From NCBI RefSeq assembly GCF_036116635.1, contig NZ_CP107995.1, forward strand, positions 4,340,001 to 4,404,000: 64,000 bases of DNA. The letters are read 5' to 3'. The stretch comes from Amycolatopsis sp. NBC_00345. GTDB lineage: Bacteria; Actinomycetota; Actinomycetes; Mycobacteriales; Pseudonocardiaceae. The notes beneath the pieces were generated by a model. That model saw only the letters and a program-made list of their open reading frames with translations. It did no database searches and was not told the DNA's origin. The position numbers and the translations under genes are program-made. Shown one piece after another: positions 49,720-59,193 of the stretch. Every line of letters starts with the position of its first letter. The stretch's first letter is position 1.

Positions 49720-51960
49720 CTACACCTCCACCAGTTCGGCTTTCGAAGGAGCCGCCGCCCGCTTGCCGGACACCGGCTTTCGGCCCAGCGACACACACGC
49801 GAGGGCGGCCAGGTAGGACACCACGACGGTCGCGGCCAAGGTGAGCCCGAACTCACGCAGCAGACCGATCCGCGACAGCGCGAGCACCAGGTACCCGAGC
49901 GCCGACGTCACGCAGGCCCACCGCACCGCCCGTCTCGGGCGGGTGTCGTCGAGCAGCAGGATCGTGAACTCGCTGGCCGTGACCGTGGCCAGCGAGCCCA
50001 GTGCCACCGTCAGCGGGCTGAGCGACTGGCCGGCGGCCCACAGACCGGCGATCGTCCAGCCGGTGGCGAGCACCGCCGCGAGGACGGCCCGCACCGCGTC
50101 GGCCCGCCGGCGCAAACCGCACAGGAGCACGATCCCCGCCGCGGCGACCCCCGCGAGATTGGCCGGATACCGGTCCCAGCGCACCAGGTCGTAAGCCCGG
50201 GAGGCGGCCACCGGCAGGCCCACCACGTCCGCGTGCGCGCCGGGCGGCGGGGGCGGCAAGGACGCGCGCACGTCGTCGAGCAGCTGTGTCTGCTTCCCGA
50301 GGTCCTGCAGCTTCAGCCCGAACGTGAGCAAGGCCTGCGTGCCGTCCGGTGACAGCACGGACGAGGTGAGGTACGGCGGCATCAGCTGCAGCCCGGCGGC
50401 GATCTCCCCCGAGGTGGGCGCGTCGCCGAGAAAGCCGAGCAGGTCCGGTGCCGTGATGATCGGCCGGAGCCGGTCGCCGAAGCGCGCGATCACGACGTCC
50501 TGCGCCTGGCTGAGCCATTTCAGCGCCGCCGGGCTCTGGGCGTCACCGCCGCGCAGCACCACGCTGACCTCACCGGAGGAACCGAGCACCTGTTCGGCAT
50601 AACGAGCTTCGTCCAGCGCCGAGAGCCCGCGCGCGACATCCTCCGGGCTCGCCCGGACGTCCAGGCGCGGCAGCACCACCCAGCCGACCGCGGCGACCGC
50701 CACCAGGCACCCGGCCAGTACCCATCGCCGGCCCCCGCCGATGGTGCGGACCCGGTCGCCGGGCTCCGGCGGCGACGGCGCGAACCGGCGGCCGAGCAGC
50801 AACGTCGCGCCCACAGTGAGCAGGACACCCAGGCCCAGCGCGAATCCGAGCTCACGGACGAAGGGCAGTGGCGAGATCGCCAGGGAAAGGAAGGCCGCCG
50901 CGCTCGCGGCCGACATCACGATCACCTTGCGCCGGTCGGCCACCATGCCCAGGTACAGCGGGAACGAGCTGCCGATGCCCAGCAGCAGCGGCAGCAGCAC
51001 GATGGCGCCGAACGACATCGCGACGCCCGCCCAGCCGAACGCCGCCAGGGTCAGCACACCCCCGATCAACGCGGCCGCCAGCGGCCACAGCCGGCGCAGC
51101 AGCCGCTCTTTCCGGCCGGTCAGCAGGAACCGGCCGAGCAGCACCACGACGGCCAGCGCGCCGATCAGCGGGATCTCGCCCACGGCCTCGTCGGTCACCG
51201 CCGAGGTGACCACGGGGACCCCGGTGACGGTGACCCGGCTGGTCGTCAGCCCGGCGTGGCCGACCGTGTCGCGGACCGCGGCCACCAGGCGCCGCGTGCC
51301 CGGCTCGTCCAGGCCCTCGCGCGGCCGCACCAGCACCGAGACCGCGTTCGGCCCCGGCACGACGAAATGCCAGCGGGGGCGCGGGTTTCCGGAGCCGTCG
51401 TAGATCACGTTCCGCACGAAGCCCGGGTTGTTCGTGGTCGGCAGCCCGGCCGGCAGGCCACGCACGAGCAGCGCCCCGTAACGCCGGTCGAATTCCGCGA
51501 CCGCGGCGTCCCCGGCGGCCTTGACCGCACTCGCGGACGAGCCCTTCCCCTGCGCCTCGCTCTCGGCCTTCGCCCGCAGCCCGTCCCGCGTCCCGCTCAG
51601 CCGCGCGAGCATGTCCTGCGAGGTGATGGCGAGCTGGTTCATGATCGTCGCCGGGCCGTAGACGGTCGCGACATCGGGCAGGTGGGCCAGCGCCCCTTCG
51701 AGCCGCATGAGCGCGGGCAGCCGGCCGTCGCCCAGCAGAAGTCCTTGGGGCTGCGGGGATTCCAGCAGGACGACGATCGGGTCGCCGCCGAAGGTCCTGG
51801 CGTTGTCCCCCAGCGCCGCGACCGTGGCGTCCCCGGCGGGGAGGAAGGAGCCGACCGTCGTCTCCACCCGGAGCCTCAGGAGCCCGGTGGCCGCGGCCGC
51901 GAGCGCGGCGAGGGCCAGGGCGGCGCCCACCACCCGGACGCCGATCGTCCTGCGGCCCAT
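49720..51960 (-). CDS. MMPL/RND-family lipid transporter
   Basis: A 746-residue inner-membrane transporter of the RND superfamily, MMPL branch, related to mycobacterial MmpL and hopanoid transporters. It has TM1 at about 7-27, a first extracytoplasmic loop (ETTVGSFLPAGDATVAAL, the MMPL opening), TM2-6 from about 255 to 400 and a second loop. TM7-12 run near the C-terminus, with the second core LSPLTVALGSLATVTASEFTILLLDD. ATG 51960 is chosen over GTG 51993 because the latter lies inside the -10 box of a good promoter. It likely moves a lipid linked to the Mce system. Confidence 0.87.
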   Translation of the reverse strand: MGRRTIGVRVVGAALALAALAAAATGLLRLRVETTVGSFLPAGDATVAALGDNARTFGGDPIVVLLESPQPQGLLLGDGRLPALMRLEGALAHLPDVATVYGPATIMNQLAITSQDMLARLSGTRDGLRAKAESEAQGKGSSASAVKAAGDAAVAEFDRRYGALLVRGLPAGLPTTNNPGFVRNVIYDGSGNPRPRWHFVVPGPNAVSVLVRPREGLDEPGTRRLVAAVRDTVGHAGLTTSRVTVTGVPVVTSAVTDEAVGEIPLIGALAVVVLLGRFLLTGRKERLLRRLWPLAAALIGGVLTLAAFGWAGVAMSFGAIVLLPLLLGIGSSFPLYLGMVADRRKVIVMSAASAAAFLSLAISPLPFVRELGFALGLGVLLTVGATLLLGRRFAPSPPEPGDRVRTIGGGRRWVLAGCLVAVAAVGWVVLPRLDVRASPEDVARGLSALDEARYAEQVLGSSGEVSVVLRGGDAQSPAALKWLSQAQDVVIARFGDRLRPIITAPDLLGFLGDAPTSGEIAAGLQLMPPYLTSSVLSPDGTQALLTFGLKLQDLGKQTQLLDDVRASLPPPPPGAHADVVGLPVAASRAYDLVRWDRYPANLAGVAAAGIVLLCGLRRRADAVRAVLAAVLATGWTIAGLWAAGQSLSPLTVALGSLATVTASEFTILLLDDTRPRRAVRWACVTSALGYLVLALSRIGLLREFGLTLAATVVVSYLAALACVSLGRKPVSGKRAAAPSKAELVEV

Positions 51961-51991
51961 GGGCACCGATCCCTTCCCTGTGACGGCGGTC

Positions 51992-52021
51992 ACCGTAACC
52001 GCCGCCGCGGTGGATAGTCAA
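51992..52021 (-). promoter_or_regulatory. internal promoter before the MMPL gene
   Basis: On the minus strand TTGACT (52016-52021) and TACGGT (51992-51997) are 18 bases apart in the 97-base gap after the sigma factor gene. This is the best sigma-70-type promoter in the operon and would give the last three genes separate expression. Confidence 0.55.
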
Positions 52022-52043
52022 CAACTCCTGGTACTCAGTTCCC

Positions 52044-52059
52044 GATCCTGTCCAGGATC
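52044..52059. terminator. palindrome at the end of the sigma factor gene
   Basis: GATCCTG-TC-CAGGATC is a perfect 7-base dyad overlapping the stop codon of the sigma gene, 23 bases ahead of the internal promoter. It could be a weak terminator or an operator for the downstream promoter. Confidence 0.4.
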
Positions 52060-52594
52060 ACCCGGGTGCGAGTGCGGCGGGCAGCAACGACCCGAGCCGC
52101 ACCAGCGCCCGGTGCTGCAGCTGCCGGACGGCGATCTCGGTGCGGTTCATCAGCTTCGCGGTCTCGGCCACCGAACGGCCATCGTGGAATCGCAGGTCGA
52201 GGCACCGGCGCTGGGCCTGGTTGAGCAGCGCGACGCACTTGCCGACCTCGGCGGCGATCCACTTCCTGGTCAGCTGGTCCTCGAACGGCTCGTGGTCCAC
52301 CGGCCCTTCGGGCACTTCGCCCAGCACCACCAGGCGCCGGGACCGGGCCGACTTCCGGTCGTCGAGGATGACGTTCTTCGCCACCCGGAACAGCCACGGC
52401 ACCACGCTGTCCTGCCGCTGCTTCAACGTCATCACGTGCCGCGCCGCCCGGAGGAAGGTCTCGCTCACGAAGTCCTCGGCGGTGGCCGGGCTCACCGACC
52501 AGGTGCGGACGTAGTGGTACACGTCGCGATGACAGCGGCGATACACCTCGGCGAGCCAGTCGGCATCGGAGATCGCCTGTGTGGACACACTCAT
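52058..52594 (-). CDS. ECF-type RNA polymerase sigma factor
   Basis: A 178-residue sigma-70-family protein with region 2 (YRRCHRDVYHYVRTWSVSPATAEDFVSETFL; PWLFRVAKNVILDDRKS) and region 4 (LLNQAQRRCLDLRFHDGRSVAETAKLMNRTEIAVRQLQHRAL). GGAGG precedes ATG 52594, two bases after the mceF stop. No anti-sigma factor is recognisable beside it: downstream genes are a transporter, a foldase and a small membrane protein. It probably controls this operon or lipid-related genes elsewhere; the target promoter is unknown. Confidence 0.88.
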   Translation of the reverse strand: MSVSTQAISDADWLAEVYRRCHRDVYHYVRTWSVSPATAEDFVSETFLRAARHVMTLKQRQDSVVPWLFRVAKNVILDDRKSARSRRLVVLGEVPEGPVDHEPFEDQLTRKWIAAEVGKCVALLNQAQRRCLDLRFHDGRSVAETAKLMNRTEIAVRQLQHRALVRLGSLLPAALAPG

Positions 52595-52595
52595 C

Positions 52596-53882
52596 TCAGC
52601 CTCCAGCGGGTTCGAGCCGGGTGAACGAGCGCCCGTCGGGGGCCAGGCTCTGCCCTGGCGCCGGATACGGGTTGCGGTTGGTCAGGATCGCCGGCAGCGG
52701 CACGGGCACGCCCTTGACGATGCTCTCGTTGCCCAGGTCCGGTTCGAGGCGGAAGAAGTGGATGCCCGCCTCGTCCACATAGTTGAGCATCGCCCCGAAG
52801 TTGGAGAAGAACGCGCCCAGCTCCGGCCCGTACGGGGCGAGGTAGCCCAGCATCGGGTTCAGGTGGGTCATGGTCGTCCGCAGCTGGGGAACCAACGCCG
52901 AAGCGTCGCCGGCGAGCGTCGGCACCCGGTCCAGTGTGGACGGTGCCTCGTGCAGCGTGGCCGTGAGGTCCGGGAGGAGGCCGCGCAGGTCCTGCGTGGT
53001 CGCGGGCAGTTGCTGCAACGCGGTCGACAGCGCGGGCGCCGCCTGGTTGAGGTCCGCCGCGACCGGGCTCAGTGCGGACGACAAGTCGCGCAGGCGGCCG
53101 GTGGCGGTCTGCGTGCTCGCCAGCAGCGGCGGGAGCTTCCGCACGGTGTCGGTCAGGTTCTGCTTCTGCCCGCTGGTGGCCGTCGTCAGCTTCTGCGCTT
53201 CTCGCACGAGGTCCCCGATCTGCCCCTCACCGGTGTTCAACGCGTCGAGCACCACCGTGGTCTGCTGGGCGAGCGCGGTGAGGTCCTTGGACTGGGCCGC
53301 GACGGCGTCGATCGCGGTGTAGCCCTGGCGGCCGAGCGCCCCCAGGCCGGACAACGCGCTCGACACGTCGTCCTTGGTGCCCGCGGTCGCCGCGCCCGCG
53401 GTGCGCAGCACGCTGCCCAGCGCGTCCCGGGTCTTGGGGTCGAGCGAGTTCACCACGTCGCGCAACTGCACCGCGGGCTTGACCGCCGAAGCCGCCAGCC
53501 GCGTTCCCGACGGCAGTTCCGCGCCCGTGCCGTCCTGCACGTCCACATAGGACTCACCGGCCAGGGACTTCGCGCCGACCCGCACCGTCACGCCCTCGTG
53601 CAACGGCCCCGCCGACGGGTCGAGGCCGACGACGACCGTCGCTTTCCCGTTCCCGTTCGACACGTCCTCGACGCGTCCCACCCGGACACCGGCGATGTCG
53701 ACGTCGCCGACCGGGATCAGGTTGTCGACGTCGCCGGTTTCGAAGGACATCGTGTAGTCCGCCGCCTGGAACGGGCCCGTGACGCCCGCCCGGTCGAACA
53801 GGTAGCCGAGGTAGACCAGGGACAGCACGAAAAACGCCCCCAGCACAACGAGTTTTCGCACCGTTCCGTTGAAGATCCTCAT
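52596..53882 (-). CDS. mceF: Mce family protein, sixth of six
   Basis: A 428-residue lipid-transfer protein. It has an N-terminal membrane helix (LVVLGAFFVLSLVYLGYLF), then the MCE domain: NLIPVGDVDIAGVRVGRVEDV and SYVDVQDGTGAELPSGTRLA. A long helical region with a Leu/Thr-rich pattern follows, and a C-terminal globular part ending PNPYPAPGQSL-like. Six such chains are expected to form a tube for hydrophobic cargo across the cell wall. Its start overlaps the stop of the upstream mce gene by four bases. Letter assignment is by order only. Confidence 0.88.
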   Translation of the reverse strand: MRIFNGTVRKLVVLGAFFVLSLVYLGYLFDRAGVTGPFQAADYTMSFETGDVDNLIPVGDVDIAGVRVGRVEDVSNGNGKATVVVGLDPSAGPLHEGVTVRVGAKSLAGESYVDVQDGTGAELPSGTRLAASAVKPAVQLRDVVNSLDPKTRDALGSVLRTAGAATAGTKDDVSSALSGLGALGRQGYTAIDAVAAQSKDLTALAQQTTVVLDALNTGEGQIGDLVREAQKLTTATSGQKQNLTDTVRKLPPLLASTQTATGRLRDLSSALSPVAADLNQAAPALSTALQQLPATTQDLRGLLPDLTATLHEAPSTLDRVPTLAGDASALVPQLRTTMTHLNPMLGYLAPYGPELGAFFSNFGAMLNYVDEAGIHFFRLEPDLGNESIVKGVPVPLPAILTNRNPYPAPGQSLAPDGRSFTRLEPAGG

Positions 53883-55138
53883 GGGTGGCTCCCACCGGTG
53901 TTGCCGCCGTGTGTGCCCGGGAGCACGCCGGCGTCGGGCAGCGGGACCGCGACGTGGCCGCGGATGAAGCCGCCGTTGGCATCCGAAAGACTGAACGCGC
54001 CGTTGGTGTTGTAGATGAAGGCCTGCAGGTCGCCCAGGTAGGAGACCAGCAGGGCCGAGTCGGGGATCAGGTCCCGCGTGACCGGTTCGAGGTCCGCGAG
54101 CGAGCGGTGCGCGTCATCGACCAGGGGGCTGACGTCGCGGACCACGGGGCCGGCCGCGGAGACGACCGGCTTGGCCGCGGCCACGGTCGCGCCGAGGTTG
54201 TCCACGGTGCCGCCCAGCTTGCGCAGGGTGTCCGGGAGCTGGGCGGACGCCTGGTCGAGGTGGTCGAGCACGGGGTTGAGCCGGTCGGTCAGGCCGCTCA
54301 CGCCGTCCATCGCGCGGCGCAGCTCGCCCGTGGTGCCGGGCAGCTCCGCCAGCGTCGCCCGCACATCGTCGTTGTGGCGGGCGAGCACGGAAAGCGTGGA
54401 CTGGGTGGAGTCCAGCAACTCCGCCAGCCGCGCGTCGTTGTGCCCGACCGCACCACTGATCTGGGTCAGCCCAGTCACGAGTTTGGCGATGTTGTCCCGC
54501 CGCGCCGCCAGCGCGTCCAGCACCGGTTTGACGGCCACCATCGTGCCGTCGGCGGCGCTGAGCCCACCCGGCAAGGTGGCGGGGGCGTTCGCGAGCGCGA
54601 CGTCGGAGGCCGACAGCAGGTTCGTCAGCGCGGCCCGGCTGCGGTCGTCGAGGTGGTCGAGCACCTCGTCGGGCTGGACCGGCCGCTCGGTCTGGCCGAC
54701 CGGGATCACCCCGTCCGGCGGCAGCGCGGGCTGCGGCGGCCCGCCGGGGTCGACCTCCACGTACATCTCGTTCAGCGGGTTGGTGGGCCGCAGGACCAGG
54801 TGCGCGTTGCGGTAGATGGTGTTCCCGGGTTCGAGCGACATCGTCAGGCGGGCGGTCCCGTCGCCGGTCACCGCGCTGCCGGTGATCTGCCCGACCTCGA
54901 CCCCGGCGATGCGGACCTTCGGCTGCTGGCCCGGATTGATCGCCGGCGCCTGGGCGAAGTCCGCCGAGAACACGTACCGGTCGGACCAGGGCAGGATGAA
55001 CCGCTGGTTGCCGAGGATGACGGACGCGCTGACCACGCCGAGCGTGATCAGGACGATCACGGTGAGCACGTTGCGCCCGAGCCCGGGCACGGTGCGGACC
55101 CGTTCCCACGTCCGGCGGAGCGAGAATTTCTTCTTCAC
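53879..55138 (-). CDS. mceE: Mce family protein, fifth of six
   Basis: A 419-residue Mce protein starting at GTG 55138 (VKKKFSLRRTW) behind AGGAG. A membrane helix (NVLTVIVLITLGVVSASVIL) precedes the MCE domain, with INPGQQPKVRIAGVEVGQITG and LNEMYVEVDPGGPPQPALP. A long coiled helical region and a short PLPDAGVLPGTHGG tail follow. In mycobacteria the fifth protein (MceE/LprK) is a lipoprotein; here no lipobox Cys is present. Overlaps the next gene by four bases. Confidence 0.88.
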   Translation of the reverse strand: MKKKFSLRRTWERVRTVPGLGRNVLTVIVLITLGVVSASVILGNQRFILPWSDRYVFSADFAQAPAINPGQQPKVRIAGVEVGQITGSAVTGDGTARLTMSLEPGNTIYRNAHLVLRPTNPLNEMYVEVDPGGPPQPALPPDGVIPVGQTERPVQPDEVLDHLDDRSRAALTNLLSASDVALANAPATLPGGLSAADGTMVAVKPVLDALAARRDNIAKLVTGLTQISGAVGHNDARLAELLDSTQSTLSVLARHNDDVRATLAELPGTTGELRRAMDGVSGLTDRLNPVLDHLDQASAQLPDTLRKLGGTVDNLGATVAAAKPVVSAAGPVVRDVSPLVDDAHRSLADLEPVTRDLIPDSALLVSYLGDLQAFIYNTNGAFSLSDANGGFIRGHVAVPLPDAGVLPGTHGGNTGGSHP

Positions 55139-55148
55139 CGCATGACTC

Positions 55149-56564
55149 CTAGTTCGATCGCAGGGGGATCGGCGGGAGGGCGCCGGGCAGGACCTGGCCT
55201 TGGCCGGGCGAGGTCGCCGGCTGCGGGCGGTAGGTGTCGCCGGAGTTGCCGGGCGGCGGCAGGAGCTGCACCCCGCCGGGCAGCAAACCGAGTGACTGCA
55301 ACAACTTCGCCGTACCGGGGTCGTTGCCGCCGACGCTCGAAACGCCCGCGCCGAGGGCGAGGCCGAGCATGCGCCCGTTCTTGTCGCCGTACTGGGACAA
55401 GTTCGCCGTGTGGGCCGCGAGGTAGCCCACCTCCTGATAGAACAGGTGACCGGTGCCGCCGTCGCCGGCGTACGCACCGGTCCCGCTCCAAGGCGACAGC
55501 ACGGTTTTCGCGATCGGGCCGTTCACGCGGTCCAGCACCGGCCCGCGGACGTTGTCCAACGTCGACGTCGCCCCCGCGGCGGTCGGCACCAGCTCGTCCA
55601 CCACCGGGCGGACCTGGGCGAGCAACGGCCGCAGATCCCGCACCAGCGGCAGGGCCTGCTCGACGACGGGGTTGGCTTTCTCCAGCAGTGGCGCCAGTTC
55701 CTTGACCGCGGGCGCCGCCTTGCCCGCGACCGCGGTGACCCGGTCGAGGCTCCCGCTCAGCGCGTCGAGCCCATTGCGGGTCGAGCCGAGCGTGGCGGGC
55801 AGCTGGCCCACCGTGTCGGCGAGCGGGGCGCGCTGCGCGGCCAGGGTCGCGCTGACGTCCCGCAGCGAGTCGATCACGCCCGACAGCTGCCCTTCCTTGC
55901 GTGTCATCGTGCCGGCGGCCGAGTCCAGGTCGGGCACGAGCTGGTAGAGGTCCTCCTGCGGACGGGTACCCCGCAGCGCGGACAGCACGTCGTTCGCGGG
56001 GGCGAGCGCGCCCGGGGCGTCCCGGACCAGATCGCCCGCAGCGGCCCCGGCCCCGGCCTTCAGCGCCTCGTCCGTCAGCCGCGTGCTGTCCTGCACCGAC
56101 TCCCGGGCCCGGCCGGGGAGCGTGGCCAGCACCTGGTCCAGCTCGACCGGGACGGACGTGCGCGCCACGGGGATGGGCTGGGCGGTGTCGTACGCCTGCC
56201 GGGCCCCGCCGGGCACCAGCTCCAGGTAGTAGTTGCCGCCGAGCAGCGTGGTCGGCCGGATGATCGCCGACGGCCGGCTGCCCAGCTTGCCCACGGTGCC
56301 GTCGTCCACCTTCATCGTCACCAGGGAGTGCCCCTGCGCGGCCTTGCCGACCTCGGTGACCTTGCCGACCACCACCCCCGCGACCTTCACGTCGGACTTG
56401 TCCGGCTCCAGCCGGTAGTCCCGGACGAACTCCGCGCGGACGGCGTCGCCCGAGGAGAGCGACGTGGCGATCCGTTCCTTCTGGTACACGGCGAACAGCG
56501 CGCCGACGACGAGGATCAGCAGGACCGCTCCGAGCACCACCGGCTTGCGCACCCTCGATGCCAT
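55149..56564 (-). CDS. mceD: Mce family protein, fourth of six
   Basis: A 471-residue Mce protein. It has a short basic N-terminus and membrane helix (VVLGAVLLILVVGALFAVY), an MCE domain with YRLEPDKSDVKVAGVVVGKV and LGGNYYLELVPGG, then long helices and a Pro-rich C-terminal tail of about 60 residues (PPPGNSGDTYRPQPATSPG). The start overlaps the previous stop by one base. It is part of the hexameric complex inferred from the six adjacent mce genes. Confidence 0.88.
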   Translation of the reverse strand: MASRVRKPVVLGAVLLILVVGALFAVYQKERIATSLSSGDAVRAEFVRDYRLEPDKSDVKVAGVVVGKVTEVGKAAQGHSLVTMKVDDGTVGKLGSRPSAIIRPTTLLGGNYYLELVPGGARQAYDTAQPIPVARTSVPVELDQVLATLPGRARESVQDSTRLTDEALKAGAGAAAGDLVRDAPGALAPANDVLSALRGTRPQEDLYQLVPDLDSAAGTMTRKEGQLSGVIDSLRDVSATLAAQRAPLADTVGQLPATLGSTRNGLDALSGSLDRVTAVAGKAAPAVKELAPLLEKANPVVEQALPLVRDLRPLLAQVRPVVDELVPTAAGATSTLDNVRGPVLDRVNGPIAKTVLSPWSGTGAYAGDGGTGHLFYQEVGYLAAHTANLSQYGDKNGRMLGLALGAGVSSVGGNDPGTAKLLQSLGLLPGGVQLLPPPGNSGDTYRPQPATSPGQGQVLPGALPPIPLRSN

Positions 56565-57844
56565 CAGTTGTTCCCTCCCGGCAGGATGTTCACCGGCGAC
56601 TGCGTGTGCTCCCGGTCGGCCTGGCCGGGAGCGGGGTAGGCGTCCTGGCCCTGCAACGGATCCGGCAGCAGCCCGCCGGTGGCCGCGGACAGGCCCTCCA
56701 CCGCGACGCCCACCCGTGCCCCGTGCACTCCCGGTGAGACCTCTGTGGACACCATGCTTTCGATGCGCCGGAAGAACTCGACGACCTGAGTGCTGTACGG
56801 CGCCAGGGTGTTCACCGGCGAAGCCAGGTCCACGAGCCCGCGGGACAGCGCCGGGGCGAGGGGGCGCGCGTCGGCCAGCACCCCGGTCAGGTCCGCGATC
56901 GCCGGCACGGCCTTCTGCGACACACCCGGCACCGCGCCGAGCGGGGTCGGCGCCTCACGCAGCACGCCGCGCAGATCGGGGGTCGCCTGTCCCAGTGCCT
57001 GCGCTCCCGGCCGCACCGCGGCCAGCGTGCCCCGCAGATCGTTCAGCGGCCGGCTCAGCGAGTCGAGCCCGGCCTTCGCGTCGGTCAGCGTCCTGGGGAG
57101 CTTCCCGACCGTGTCCTGCAACGGTTTGCCGTTGTCCACGGCGAGCGCGCCCGCCGTGTCGCCGGCTTGCTTGACCAGGTCGGCCAGCTGCTGCTGGTGC
57201 CCCTGGAAGGAGCCGGCCAGCTGATCGGCCCGCAGCAGCAGGCCGGGCAGGCCCGCCTCCGGCGCGGTCAGCGCCCCCGCCGTCGTCCCGAGCCCGGTCA
57301 GCTCGGCGGGCGCGTGCTCCAGGAAGTCGTGCAGGTCCTGGCTGTGCCCCGCCGCGCCGTCGCCGACCTCCCGGACCGTGCCGGTCAGCGCGTCTCGGGT
57401 CGGGGGGTCGAGAACGTCGAGCACCTGGTCCAGGTCGGCCGAATCCACGTTGCGGTCCGGCGGGATGACGCGGTCTCCCAACGGCCCCGCGCCGGCGTGC
57501 CCACGGTCGAGCTCCACGAGCTTCTTCGCCAGTGCCGACTGATCCCAGACAGCGGCACGGGCGTCGGCGTACACGGGCACCGTGCCGTCGAGTTCGAGTG
57601 TCACGACGGCTTGCTGGCCGTCGTAGCGCAGGTCCGCCACGCGGCCGATGCGGGAGCTGTTCTCGCGGACGTCGTCGCCGACTTTGAGCGGGGCGCCGAC
57701 GTTGTGGAAAGCGGCCCGCACCACCGTTTTGGGGGCTCCGGGCACCCCGGAGCTGGCCGTCATGCCGAACAGGATGGTCACGGCGAGCACCGCGAGACCG
57801 ACGAGCCCGATGCCGAACGAGCGGGTGGTGGCCGAGCGCATCAC
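56564..57844 (-). CDS. mceC: Mce family protein, third of six
   Basis: A 426-residue Mce protein. The membrane helix (FGIGLVGLAVLAVTILFGM) is followed by the MCE domain, APLKVGDDVRENSSRIGRV with VVTLELDGTVPVYADARAAV, then helical repeats and a C-terminal globular segment ending QDAYPAPGQADRE. The phrase YPAPGQ recurs in the last Mce protein. Start overlaps the previous stop by four bases. Confidence 0.88.
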   Translation of the reverse strand: MMRSATTRSFGIGLVGLAVLAVTILFGMTASSGVPGAPKTVVRAAFHNVGAPLKVGDDVRENSSRIGRVADLRYDGQQAVVTLELDGTVPVYADARAAVWDQSALAKKLVELDRGHAGAGPLGDRVIPPDRNVDSADLDQVLDVLDPPTRDALTGTVREVGDGAAGHSQDLHDFLEHAPAELTGLGTTAGALTAPEAGLPGLLLRADQLAGSFQGHQQQLADLVKQAGDTAGALAVDNGKPLQDTVGKLPRTLTDAKAGLDSLSRPLNDLRGTLAAVRPGAQALGQATPDLRGVLREAPTPLGAVPGVSQKAVPAIADLTGVLADARPLAPALSRGLVDLASPVNTLAPYSTQVVEFFRRIESMVSTEVSPGVHGARVGVAVEGLSAATGGLLPDPLQGQDAYPAPGQADREHTQSPVNILPGGNN

Positions 57845-59193
57845 AGGCCTCCGAGCAGTTGGTCGAGCAACGAGCTCTCCTGGTTCCCGGTCAGGCCGGT
57901 CGCACTGCCCGGGTCACCCGCCGGCGGCCCGGCCGGAGCGGGGAGGTTGAGCAACGGCGGCGGCTGCTGGGGCTTCTGTTGTGGCTGCGCCGGTGGCGCC
58001 TGCGGCGGGGCCGCGTTCGCCGGGCCCAGCCCGACGCCGGGGATCTGCAGCAGCGATTTCGGTGTGGTGACCACGAATGCGCGGAAGTAGTTGCCCAGCG
58101 CGTCGCGGCCGTTGGTGCTCATCGCCCAGTACTTCACGAAGTCCAGCGCGGTGCCCAGCGCGGGCGTCAGGTCGCCGACCAGCCGGTGCGCCGAAGCGCT
58201 CACTCCGGGCAGCACGGCCCCGCCGGGCCCCAGGTCCCGCACCACCGGCGCGGCCTGGTCGAGGAGCGCCTTCGCGCGATCCAGCACGGCCGGGAGTGAG
58301 GACAGCGCCGGATCCGCGCTGTCGGCGAAGGTGTTCAGCTCGGTCGTGATCGCGCTGAGGTTGTCCGTCACCGGGCGGACGGAATCCAGGGCCGGGATGC
58401 CCTGTTCGGCCACCCCGGCGGTCTCCGACAGCACCTGCCGGGCGGTGCGCAGCGTGCCCGGCAGCTGGCCGAGCGCGTCCTGCATCGCCTGGCGCTGCGC
58501 CGCCACCGCGGCCAGCATCCGGTTGCCGGCGTCGACGGCCTGGTCGAGGTTCTGGCCGTTGCCGCTCGCCAGTGCCTGCGCGACCGGCGTGGCCCGGTCG
58601 ACCAGCTGGCCGAGCACCGCGTTCTGCTGGTTCAGCACGTCCGCGAGCTGATGGGTGTCCTGCATGGCCGGGGCGAGTGCTTTCAGCGCCGCGTCGATGT
58701 CCTGACCCTGCCCCGCGGCGCCCTCGCCGAGCGTCGTCACCAGCGCGGCGAGCGCGGTGCCCGTGGGGTCGTCGACCGAGTTGAGCACCTCGTCCAGGTC
58801 CACCGCCCGGCTCGTGTGGTTCGCCGCGATCACCCCCTGGCTCAGCACCGGCGCCTGCGGCGAACCCCGGTCCAGGTCGATGTAGCGCTCACCGAGCAGC
58901 GTGACCGGGCGGATCTTCGCGGTCGCGTCCTGGTGCAGCGGCAGCACGGCCGGGTCCAGCTCCATGCGCACGGCCGCCTGGCCGTTGCGCAAGGTGACCG
59001 AGTCGATCTCGCCGACCTCGATGCCGCCCATGCGGATGAGGTTGCCGGGGATCAGCGGGCTCGCGTCGGCGAACATCGCCGTCAGCCCGACCTTGTCCGA
59101 GCTCGGCCGCGACACCAGGTACCCCGCCGCGGCCGCCGCCACGACCAGCACGACGGCACCGATCCGGAGGCTACGTTTGACCACAGTCTTCAT
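57841..59193 (-). CDS. mceB: Mce family protein, second of six
   Basis: A 450-residue Mce protein starting at ATG 59193 (MKTVVKRSLRIGAVVLVVAA). The MCE domain has SPLIPGNLIRMGGIEVGEID and LLGERYIDLDRGSPQAP. The helical body is followed by a C-terminal Pro/Gln-rich tail of about 50 residues (PPAQPQQKPQQPPPL). Frame choice: the longer open frame upstream is a shadow of mceA. Overlaps both neighbours by four bases. Confidence 0.88.
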   Translation of the reverse strand: MKTVVKRSLRIGAVVLVVAAAAAGYLVSRPSSDKVGLTAMFADASPLIPGNLIRMGGIEVGEIDSVTLRNGQAAVRMELDPAVLPLHQDATAKIRPVTLLGERYIDLDRGSPQAPVLSQGVIAANHTSRAVDLDEVLNSVDDPTGTALAALVTTLGEGAAGQGQDIDAALKALAPAMQDTHQLADVLNQQNAVLGQLVDRATPVAQALASGNGQNLDQAVDAGNRMLAAVAAQRQAMQDALGQLPGTLRTARQVLSETAGVAEQGIPALDSVRPVTDNLSAITTELNTFADSADPALSSLPAVLDRAKALLDQAAPVVRDLGPGGAVLPGVSASAHRLVGDLTPALGTALDFVKYWAMSTNGRDALGNYFRAFVVTTPKSLLQIPGVGLGPANAAPPQAPPAQPQQKPQQPPPLLNLPAPAGPPAGDPGSATGLTGNQESSLLDQLLGGL

